From the NCBI GenBank assembly GCA_017632825.1, contig JAGBQP010000047.1:1-19682 (forward strand): a stretch of 19,682 nucleotides of DNA, written 5' to 3'. The notes under the pieces were generated by a model. The model did no database searches and had not been told where the DNA came from. It saw only the letters and a list, made by a program, of their open reading frames with translations. Positions 1 to 6,793 of this stretch are shown piece after piece. Source of the stretch: Prevotella sp. (GTDB taxonomy: Bacteria > Bacteroidota > Bacteroidia > Bacteroidales > Bacteroidaceae). The stretch's first letter is position 1. The number at the start of each line of letters is the position of its first letter. The translations under genes were made by a program, and so were the position numbers.

Positions 1-1235
1 ACGTCGCGCTCATACTGCTGGATGGCAGCAATGAACTCTTCGCCAACGGGCACGTTGTTCTTCAGGTTGAAGTAGTCGAAGACGGCACCGAAAGGCAGTG
101 ACTTGGCCTCTTCCATCAGGGCGAGACGCTCAAAGTACTGGCCGTTGTCCTCGTATTCACGCAGTTTCTGCTTCGGTTCAAGCAGAGCCTGAAGAATGCA
201 CTTTTGTGTAGCGCGCGAACCTATTATATATGCACCGATGCGGTTGATGGAAGCATCGAAGTAGTCGAGACCCACATGGGCGCGGTCGAGAGCATCGCTG
301 CGCACCAGCTCCTTGAAGAGGTCGAGCGTCTGGTCGTTCATGATGGTCACATGGTCGGAGTCCCAGCGCACGGGGCGGCTGACGTGCAGCATCAGTTCGG
401 GCACATACATCAGCAGTGTCGATACGAAATCGCTCACGTTCTCGGTCTGCTCGTAGTGACCGGTGTCCAGTGTGTACATCTGCTTGCGGGTAGCACAGTA
501 GGCAGTGTAGAAGTCGTGTGAACCAACGGTGTAACTCTCGAGTCCGATGCCGAAGAGCTTGGCCTCGAAGCAGTTCTTCACGCCATCGAGCTTCTCAGCC
601 ATGATCTTGTCGAGCGAGTCGGCCAGAATCTCACGGTATTTCTTACGCTGTACGGGCACATCCTTAGATCCGTCGTGTACCCAGATGTTCATGATACACG
701 GGTCGTTCTGTGCCTTACCCATAGCGTCGGCAATGCGACGGCAACGCTTGGTGTGTTCAATCCAGAAGTCGCGAATCGACTTGTCGGGATTCGACAGCGT
801 CAGATCGCCGCTCTTGGGGTGAGAGAACGATGTAGAGTTGAAGTCGAGCTTCATGTTGTTCTCTTTTGCCCACTGAATCCAGCTTTCAAAGTGCTTGACT
901 TCCACCTGGTCACGGTCGACGAACTTGCCGCCGAAGTCACCATATATCTCGTGAAGGTTCAGACGGTGGTTGCCGCCCAACAGTGTTTTTACGAATTCGA
1001 TGTCCTGACGTACCTCGTCAATATTACGGGCACGACCAGGGTAGTTGCCAGTAGTCTGGATGCCGCCGCTCAGAGCCTCGTTACGCTCGAAACCGACAAC
1101 ATCGTCGGTCTGCCAGCAGTGTAGCGAGATTTGCTGTTTTTGCAACTGGGCAAGGGCGGCGTCAGTATCAACGCCAAGGACTGCGTAGCGCTCCTTTGCT
1201 ACGGCATAGGCTTTTTCAATCAGTTCTGCTTTCAT
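1..1235 (-). CDS. rhaA: L-rhamnose isomerase RhaA (C-terminus cut by window edge)
   Basis: RhaA interconverts L-rhamnose and L-rhamnulose in the cytoplasm, the first step of rhamnose catabolism; the product is the substrate of RhaB. I translated the minus strand: 411 codons are open from the ATG at 1235 to the window edge, against about 419 residues in the E. coli enzyme, so only a few C-terminal residues should be missing. Family landmarks are clear: SLHCWQTDDVVGFE near residue 37, LHEIYGDFGGK near 90, WVHDGSK near 180, and HVSRPVRWDSDHV near 290, which carries residues of the metal-dependent active site. The ATG overlaps the stop of rhaB in an ATGA, so the two genes are translationally coupled and share one transcript. 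No lesion was seen. Identification is by recognised motifs and by pairing with rhamnulokinase. Confidence 0.96.
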   Translation of the reverse strand, partial: MKAELIEKAYAVAKERYAVLGVDTDAALAQLQKQQISLHCWQTDDVVGFERNEALSGGIQTTGNYPGRARNIDEVRQDIEFVKTLLGGNHRLNLHEIYGDFGGKFVDRDQVEVKHFESWIQWAKENNMKLDFNSTSFSHPKSGDLTLSNPDKSIRDFWIEHTKRCRRIADAMGKAQNDPCIMNIWVHDGSKDVPVQRKKYREILADSLDKIMAEKLDGVKNCFEAKLFGIGLESYTVGSHDFYTAYCATRKQMYTLDTGHYEQTENVSDFVSTLLMYVPELMLHVSRPVRWDSDHVTIMNDQTLDLFKELVRSDALDRAHVGLDYFDASINRIGAYIIGSRATQKCILQALLEPKQKLREYEDNGQYFERLALMEEAKSLPFGAVFDYFNLKNNVPVGEEFIAAIQQYERD

Positions 1236-2719
1236 TTCTTAGTTGTATTTAGATATTTGTTGTATGCTTTGTCCCATGTTTCTTTGTCTTGGGGCTCGTA
1301 TTTCACCATTTTGGTGCTTTGTGCAATGATGTGGCGCATCTCCCAGATGTCTTTGACCAGTCCGTTGGCTTTAGCCTGCAGCATCATGTTGCCAATGGCG
1401 GTACACTCCTGAGGACCAGCCAGTACGGTCGTTCCTGTAGAGTTGGCTGTAAACTGGTTCAGATATTTGTTGAGGCTTCCGCCACCGATGACGTGCAGTA
1501 CGTCGATATCGAAGTCGGCAAACTCCTTGAGCCATTCAAGAACCTGACGATAGCGCAAGGCCAGTGAGTCGAAAATGCAGCGGCACATCTCTGCCGTCGT
1601 CTCCGGTACGGGCTGTTGTGTGTCGCGGCAATATTGCTGAATGGCACCAATCATGGATTTTGGTGCAGCAAACATCGGATCGTCGGGGTTGATGAGGCTG
1701 CGGAACGGCTCTACCGTCATAGCCTGCCCCTGCAGTTCGGGGTGGGACATCTGGCGCACCTCCTCGGGCCACTCCAGTCGGCAGCGCTCGTAGAGCCACA
1801 TGCCACAAATGTTCTTCAGGAAGCGTGTAGTGCCCTCGATGCCACCTTCGTTGGTGAAGTTACGGTCGTACGAGAGATTGTTGATGATGGCCTCCTTTGT
1901 CTCGATACCCATCAACGACCATGTGCCACTCGACAGATAGGCAAACTGCTCGTCCTTGGCGGGTACGGCAGCTACTGCCGAGCCTGTGTCGTGACCGGCA
2001 ACAGCAACCACGGGTATGGCTCCTAGTCCTGTCAGGCACTGTGCGTCCTCGGTCAGAGTGCCGATGATGGTGCCTGGCTGTACCATTTGACCAAACATGT
2101 CGCGATGCAGTCCTACTGACTGCAGCAGGCGTTCGTCGAGTTCCTTTGTGCGAGGGTCAAGCATCTGCGAGGTCGAGGCGATGGTATATTCGCACACCAT
2201 CTTGCCCGTCAGCATCCATGAAAGAGCATCGGGCACGAACAGGATTTTCTTGGCATGCTTTAGAGCCGAATTCTCCTCACGCTGCATGGCGTGGAGTTGG
2301 AACAACGAGTTGAAGTTCAGGAACTGTATGCCCGTAATGTCATAGACCTCGCGTTGTGACATAACGTTCTTCAGGTAGTCGTCCATCGCCTCAAAGGTGA
2401 TGGGGTCACGATATGCGCGCGGATTCCTTAATATAGCGTTGTCCTCACCGATGCAGACAAAGTCAACACCCCACGTGTCAATGCCAATTGATACAATGTT
2501 CAACTGTCGGCGTGCTGCTTCATTCAGTCCGCGAATCATCTCAAAGTACAAAGCATGGATGTCCCAGTAGTAGTGACCACCCTGTTCAATGAGATTATTG
2601 GGGAAACGCGTCAGTTCCTCAAGCTTCAAATTCGATGTCTTGCCGTCAATGTTGCCAATAATGGTTCGCCCACTGGTGGCCCCCAGGTCGACGGCAAAGA
2701 AATATGATGGTTCTTCCAT
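1232..2719 (-). CDS. rhaB: L-rhamnulokinase RhaB (FGGY sugar kinase)
   Basis: RhaB phosphorylates L-rhamnulose to L-rhamnulose-1-phosphate with ATP in the cytoplasm. The 495-residue product matches the family length (E. coli about 489). It has the two actin-like FGGY lobes. The N-terminal phosphate-binding loop AVDLGATSGRTIIG spans about residues 9-22. AVAGHDTGSAVAAVP lies near 240, the phosphate-2 strand YLSSGTWSLMG near 261, and the adenosine motif VIGGGSLNKYLNQFTAN near 415. The start at 2719 is chosen because DLGATSGR then falls at the usual distance from the N-terminus. It is first in the rhaB-rhaA operon; the aldolase and transporter genes are not visible and may lie further left. A TAnnTTTG promoter element sits about 43 nt upstream. 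The rhamnose regulator is not identified with certainty; the AraC gene ending at 4249 is only a candidate. Confidence 0.96.
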   Translation of the reverse strand: MEEPSYFFAVDLGATSGRTIIGNIDGKTSNLKLEELTRFPNNLIEQGGHYYWDIHALYFEMIRGLNEAARRQLNIVSIGIDTWGVDFVCIGEDNAILRNPRAYRDPITFEAMDDYLKNVMSQREVYDITGIQFLNFNSLFQLHAMQREENSALKHAKKILFVPDALSWMLTGKMVCEYTIASTSQMLDPRTKELDERLLQSVGLHRDMFGQMVQPGTIIGTLTEDAQCLTGLGAIPVVAVAGHDTGSAVAAVPAKDEQFAYLSSGTWSLMGIETKEAIINNLSYDRNFTNEGGIEGTTRFLKNICGMWLYERCRLEWPEEVRQMSHPELQGQAMTVEPFRSLINPDDPMFAAPKSMIGAIQQYCRDTQQPVPETTAEMCRCIFDSLALRYRQVLEWLKEFADFDIDVLHVIGGGSLNKYLNQFTANSTGTTVLAGPQECTAIGNMMLQAKANGLVKDIWEMRHIIAQSTKMVKYEPQDKETWDKAYNKYLNTTKK

Positions 2720-2761
2720 GAGTTTTAGTGGATGTGATGTGCCGTTTTAAGTTTTCGTGTG

Positions 2762-2769
2762 CAAAGTTA
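2762..2769 (-). promoter_or_regulatory. Bacteroidetes -7 promoter element for rhaBA
   Basis: On the minus strand these bases read TAACTTTG, a full match to the Bacteroidetes -7 consensus TAnnTTTG. The element lies 43 nt before the rhaB ATG. I see no convincing TTTG/TTG -33 element 19-21 nt further upstream, which may mean an activator is needed, as expected for a sugar-inducible operon. That last point is inference. Confidence 0.6.
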
Positions 2770-2811
2770 GACAGAAAAACATGTAGTCGGCATCATATTT
2801 TGATAAACTCT

Positions 2812-2842
2812 CTTGTTTTTTTGATTTAATTGAGTACCTTTG
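2812..2842 (+). promoter_or_regulatory. Bacteroidetes-type promoter for nhaD
   Basis: CTTG at 2812-2815 is followed after 19 nt by TACCTTTG at 2835-2842, matching the -33/-7 pattern with its usual spacing. The predicted transcript start is about 33 nt before the nhaD ATG. It is back to back with the rhaBA promoter in a 161-bp divergent gap. Confidence 0.7.
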
Positions 2843-2880
2843 CACCTCAAAAACAAGAGCAATAAAAAGTAATAGCTAAT

Positions 2881-4212
2881 ATGGCAACATTAACAATGAT
2901 GATTGTCACCGTCTTCGTGGTTGGCTATCTGTGTATAGCACTGGAGAGTGTGACTCGAGTGAACAAGGCAGCCGTTGCGCTGCTGATGTGTGTGTTGTGC
3001 TGGACGCTGCTGATGATTGGGCCTGGCGCATATTATCCTGAACTGCCTGCTGACAGTGTGGTGCACCATATCGCTGAGGTGATTGAGCACCACTTGGGTG
3101 ATGCGGCCGGCACACTGTTTTTCCTTATGGGAGCAATGACAATCGTTGAGATTGTTGATTCCAACGGAGGTTTTAATTTTGTGCGTGAGACGATGAAGAC
3201 GCGCTCGAAAAGGAAACTGATGTGGCGTATGGCTTTCATGACGTTCTTCCTCTCGGCTATTCTCGACAATCTGACAACGTCGATTGTGATGATTATGGTT
3301 TTGAGAAAGTTGGTGCAGAGTCGTGAAGACAGACTTCTCTATGCTGCGCTGGTGGTGATATCGGCTAATTCCGGTGGCGCTTTCTCGCCCATCGGCGATG
3401 TTACGACCATCATGTTGTGGATTAAGGGTGTTATCACAACGCAGGGCGTGCTGACCGAGATTTTCGTGCCTTCGCTGGTGTCTATGCTTGTGCCCGCCGC
3501 TATTCTGAGTATGTCGCTGAAAGGTAAGTTTGACAAGGAGCAGAATCTGCCGAAGGCCGATGTGAGCCAGTTTACGAAAACACAGCGCGATATCATCTTC
3601 TGGTTGGGCGTAGGCGGCCTGTGCTTCGTTCCCGTCTTTAAGACGCTGACACATCTGCCGCCGTTCATGGGCATTCTGCTGGTGCTGGGCGTACTGTGGA
3701 CTGTGACGGAGATATTCCATTATAATACCGCTGAAGACGATACGATGGCCAAGCGTGTGAGCGACCTGCTGTCAAAGATTGACCTCTCGACGATTATGTT
3801 CTTCCTCGGTATCCTGATGGCTGTGGCTGTGCTGCAGGAGGTTGGCGTGCTGACAGCTATGGGCGAGAGCCTGAACGAAGCCTTCTCAGGTAATTACTAT
3901 CTGATTAACGGCATTATCGGTGTGCTGTCGTCAATTGTCGACAATGTGCCTCTGGTGGCAGGCTGTATGGGTATGTATCCCGTAGCCGAGGCTGGTCCGA
4001 TGATGCAGGATGGTATCTTCTGGCAACTGCTTGCCTATTGTGCCGGTGTGGGTGGCTCGATGCTCATCATCGGCAGTGCCGCAGGCGTTGTCGTCATGGG
4101 CCTGGAGAGGATAACCTTTGGCTGGTACATGAAGAAAATCTCATGGATTGTCCTTATCGGCTACCTGGCAGGCATCCTGATTTATTGGGTGGAAAGAATG
4201 CTATTCTTCTGA
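2881..4212 (+). CDS. nhaD: Na+/H+ antiporter NhaD family
   Basis: A predicted inner-membrane sodium/proton antiporter of the NhaD branch of the ion transporter superfamily, exporting Na+ (or Li+) in exchange for H+. The 443-residue protein is very hydrophobic, with about 11-13 membrane segments by eye. Family motifs are present in both halves: DNLTTSIVMIMV near residue 130, SANSGGAFSPIGDVTTIMLW near 160, and VDNVPLVAGCMGM near 350, with the paired Asp-Asn signatures of the two inverted repeats. The C-terminal half has a glycine-rich segment (GVGGSMLIIGSAAGVVVMG) near 393-411. The start at 2881 follows its own promoter and gives a first helix directly at the N-terminus. There is no clear Shine-Dalgarno sequence, as is usual in this phylum. 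It is transcribed alone, divergent from rhaBA and convergent with the AraC gene. A role in rhamnose use is not indicated. Confidence 0.93.
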   Translation: MATLTMMIVTVFVVGYLCIALESVTRVNKAAVALLMCVLCWTLLMIGPGAYYPELPADSVVHHIAEVIEHHLGDAAGTLFFLMGAMTIVEIVDSNGGFNFVRETMKTRSKRKLMWRMAFMTFFLSAILDNLTTSIVMIMVLRKLVQSREDRLLYAALVVISANSGGAFSPIGDVTTIMLWIKGVITTQGVLTEIFVPSLVSMLVPAAILSMSLKGKFDKEQNLPKADVSQFTKTQRDIIFWLGVGGLCFVPVFKTLTHLPPFMGILLVLGVLWTVTEIFHYNTAEDDTMAKRVSDLLSKIDLSTIMFFLGILMAVAVLQEVGVLTAMGESLNEAFSGNYYLINGIIGVLSSIVDNVPLVAGCMGMYPVAEAGPMMQDGIFWQLLAYCAGVGGSMLIIGSAAGVVVMGLERITFGWYMKKISWIVLIGYLAGILIYWVERMLFF

Positions 4213-4225
4213 GTAGAAATATAGA

Positions 4226-4249
4226 AGCAGGATTCAGCTAATCCCTGCT
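4226..4249. terminator. Possible bidirectional hairpin between convergent nhaD and AraC gene
   Basis: AGCAGGATT at 4226-4234 pairs with AATCCCTGCT at 4240-4249 (one bulged C) around a 5-nt loop, in a 36-bp gap between convergent genes. The right arm touches the AraC stop codon. A good T-run is missing on both sides, so this may be a weak terminator or need other factors. Confidence 0.4.
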
Positions 4250-5115
4250 TATCCGCGCAGTTCACTGGGCCGGCGACCGGTCTTCGCTTTGAACTTGGCA
4301 GAGAAATAGTCTGGCGACTCGAAGTTGAGTCGGTAGGCTATTTCTTTTACGCTCATTTCTGTTGTCGAGAGTAGCTCCTTGGCACGCTGCAGGCGCAGGT
4401 CCTGCTGATAGGTTGCTGGTGAAATGCCTGTATACTCCTTGAACAATTTGCGGAAGTTAGAGTAGCTGACACCCAAATCTTTGGCAACCTGCTGGATGGT
4501 GAGTGACGACTCAAGATGTTCGCGTATCTCCAGACGGGCGCGGTTCACCATATCGACATGTGCCTGGTTGCGGTTTAGTTCAATGTTACGCTCCAGCGAG
4601 TACATAACGCCGATGATGTGGTTCACCAGTCCTGACAACACCTGCTGTGAGTAGGCCGCCTCGCGGATGGCCGTGTCGTAAGCCTCCTTGTAGAGTCGTA
4701 CGATATCGTCGGAGAAACCTACATGGTAGATGGGTTTCGTCGGCGAGAGAAAGCCAGCCCTTACGCGATCGTCGATGTTACGCCCCTTAAACCCTATCCA
4801 GTAGCTCTTCCAGCCTGTAGCGGGCGACGGACTGTAGCTGTGCCACTCGCCGGGGAAAAGCAGGAAAAGGTCTCCCTCACGCAGATGGGCCGTTGGTACG
4901 GTGTGACTATGGAACGTGCCAGAGCCCTCGGTAATGTAGAGCAGCTGGTATTCGTTCAGTTCGCGGCCGTTCTCCAGATTGAAGTAATAGCCATCGGCAT
5001 GACCGTGTGTCGGATACTCATCACCGGGGGCTATTTCTTCGTAACCGATGGTGGTGACGGTGAGCCCCCAAAGGAGGTCGCGCTCACTGGCAAGCATGTA
5101 TTTACTGATTTGCAT
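4249..5115 (-). CDS. AraC-family transcriptional regulator with N-terminal cupin domain
   Basis: A 288-residue one-component DNA-binding regulator. Residues about 25-120 form an AraC-type cupin/ligand-binding domain: PTHGHADGYYFNLE, then YQLLYITEGSGTFHS, then LREGDLFLLFPGEWHSYSP. Residues about 185-288 are the double helix-turn-helix: SLTIQQVAKDLGVSYSNFRK for the first unit and MSVKEIAYRLNFESPDYFSA for the second, followed by the conserved FKAKTGRRPSELR. Such proteins usually bind a small ligand, often a sugar, and activate nearby promoters. The ATG lies only 4 nt after the stop of the last kinase gene, so it is the fifth gene of the kinase operon. It has no receiver domain, so direct phosphorylation by the kinases is not expected. 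Targets are unknown; rhaBA is possible by proximity and by the AraC-type RhaR known in Bacteroides, but nothing in the sequence proves it. Confidence 0.9.
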   Translation of the reverse strand: MQISKYMLASERDLLWGLTVTTIGYEEIAPGDEYPTHGHADGYYFNLENGRELNEYQLLYITEGSGTFHSHTVPTAHLREGDLFLLFPGEWHSYSPSPATGWKSYWIGFKGRNIDDRVRAGFLSPTKPIYHVGFSDDIVRLYKEAYDTAIREAAYSQQVLSGLVNHIIGVMYSLERNIELNRNQAHVDMVNRARLEIREHLESSLTIQQVAKDLGVSYSNFRKLFKEYTGISPATYQQDLRLQRAKELLSTTEMSVKEIAYRLNFESPDYFSAKFKAKTGRRPSELRG

Positions 5116-5119
5116 AGTT

Positions 5120-6781
5120 TTAAGGTGTCGAGATTAGAGGTGAGGGACAGGGAAGCCAGAACCAGAAAGTCGTGCCGTGTCCGGGGCCTTCGCTGTTGAC
5201 GCCAATCTGTCCGTCGCAATGGTCAACAATATTCTTACAGATACTCAGACCGAGACCCGTGCCTTGTACGTGGTCGTTAAGCTTGACGAAGCGCTCGAAA
5301 ACGCTTGCTTGTTTCTCTTTCGGAATACCAGCTCCGGTATCCTCGCAGTATATGTAAAGACCATTTTTCTGGTCGCGTTCTTCGCTGCGGTATCCCACTT
5401 TGATATGTCCTTCGTGAGTATATTTGATGGCATTCGAGACAAAGTTGGTGATAATCTGTTGCACACGCCCCTTGTCAAGTGTTGTCGGATAGGTCGGAAA
5501 GGGGTTGTCTTTGAGAAACTCTACACCTGGCTCCTGAACGCGCTGGGCCACAGTCTGGCAGATGTCGTCGAATACCTGGGCAAAGTCAATGTTTGTGGGT
5601 TCGATGGCCAGCGCCTGTACCATATCGGATGCCTCGAGGATATCGTTGATGAGTCGTAAGAGCATATCGCAGTTGTTGCGGATGATGCGAATGAACTCCT
5701 GACGTTCAGCCGGCTCTTCGACGACATGTAGCAGGTCGCTGAAGCCGACTATAGCATTCAGCGGCGTGCGAATCTCATGGCTCATATTAGCCAGGAAGGC
5801 ACTCTTCATAATGCCTGAAGCTTCAGCGCGCCGTGTCTCTTTCTGTAGCTGGTACTGAGTTTCCATCATGGTGGTGATGTCGCGCAACAGTCCAAAGTAA
5901 GCCGTGATTTGTCCTTGCTCGTTCTGTACAGGTCGTCCGTTGATATAAAACCACTGTGGATTCGGATTGAAAGGAGTACTGTGGAAGTGATGCTTGACAT
6001 TGAACGGCTTAGGTTCTTCTATCAGTTTTAACATGTGACCGAAAGCCTCTTGTCTCTCGTCTTCAAACATGTATTCCTGGTATTCGTCGATGGTCATTGA
6101 GAACTCCTGTCTTTTCAGGGTACGGGTAAAATAGATAACCCGTGTTTTCGTATCAAACCACCACGCATACATATTGCTGCTTCGCAGAAGGTAGTTCAGC
6201 TTCTGTTCATAGTCTCGTGCAAGGGCTCCTACCCGTATTTGTTCTTCAGCTCGCTTTTCCTGTTGTTTGTAGATGAGCCGTTCGTGGGTAATGTCGCGAG
6301 TTGTGAGAACATAGTATTTCAGTTGTTGCTTGGCATCAAGGGCCGGTTGTATGCGCACCTCGATGTAGCGGTCAATCTCCAACTCCGGGAAATACATGTG
6401 TTGGCAGGTGTAAAACTGCTCCTTACTGCCGGGAAGATAGTCACCACGAAATGCGGGAGCATCGAAGAGGCGGGTGCTCCTGAAAAATTTCTCGCCGTCG
6501 AAGTCGAGGGCACATAGCTGGCGCATTCTGTCGTTGAAGTCAATGAGGTGTCCATCCTTATCGTAGAATGACATTGCAACAAGACTGTTGTCGAAGAGCT
6601 TCCTGAATTTGTTGCTTATCTCAGCATCGGCCGATACTTTTATCTTGCGCCGTTGGCTATATTCCTCGCTGACGGTCTTGGCTTTCTGTTTCAGAGCCTG
6701 ACTGTCGGCCAAGTCCGCCATTGTCCTAATCATGGCGGGCTGGCAGTATTCATACCATATTTTCTGTAGGGCCTTCTTCAT
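5120..6781 (-). CDS. HK4: soluble PAS sensor histidine kinase (type A')
   Basis: A 553-residue sensor kinase, fourth gene of the operon. There is no membrane segment: about 55 charged residues lead into a first PAS domain (about 60-170, FRKLFDNSLVAMSFYDKDGH) and a second PAS domain (about 190-315). A dimerisation/phosphoacceptor domain follows with NMSHEIRTPLNAIVGF, acceptor His335. The C-terminal HATPase_c domain has an intact N box (NFVSNAIKYTHEG), G1 box (CEDTGAGIP), F box (FERFVKLND) and G2 box (GTGLGLSI). It is very like HK2 from the second PAS to the end (both have DFAQVFDD, RVQEPGVEF and THEGHI) but is 119 residues shorter, lacking the membrane anchor and first PAS. Its start is 12 nt after the HK3 stop. 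It is predicted to be catalytically competent and cytosolic; the signal is unknown. No response regulator is adjacent. Confidence 0.92.
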   Translation of the reverse strand: MKKALQKIWYEYCQPAMIRTMADLADSQALKQKAKTVSEEYSQRRKIKVSADAEISNKFRKLFDNSLVAMSFYDKDGHLIDFNDRMRQLCALDFDGEKFFRSTRLFDAPAFRGDYLPGSKEQFYTCQHMYFPELEIDRYIEVRIQPALDAKQQLKYYVLTTRDITHERLIYKQQEKRAEEQIRVGALARDYEQKLNYLLRSSNMYAWWFDTKTRVIYFTRTLKRQEFSMTIDEYQEYMFEDERQEAFGHMLKLIEEPKPFNVKHHFHSTPFNPNPQWFYINGRPVQNEQGQITAYFGLLRDITTMMETQYQLQKETRRAEASGIMKSAFLANMSHEIRTPLNAIVGFSDLLHVVEEPAERQEFIRIIRNNCDMLLRLINDILEASDMVQALAIEPTNIDFAQVFDDICQTVAQRVQEPGVEFLKDNPFPTYPTTLDKGRVQQIITNFVSNAIKYTHEGHIKVGYRSEERDQKNGLYIYCEDTGAGIPKEKQASVFERFVKLNDHVQGTGLGLSICKNIVDHCDGQIGVNSEGPGHGTTFWFWLPCPSPLISTP

Positions 6782-6793
6782 GATTGCTTGGAG

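Noticed and set aside
2890..3720. 276-codon minus-strand frame opposite nhaD
   Set aside because: The translation is His/Gln-rich and of low complexity; the plus strand encodes a well-matched membrane antiporter.
4249..5115. Naming the AraC gene rhaR
   Set aside because: It is in the kinase operon, and nhaD separates it from rhaBA; no shared operator could be shown.
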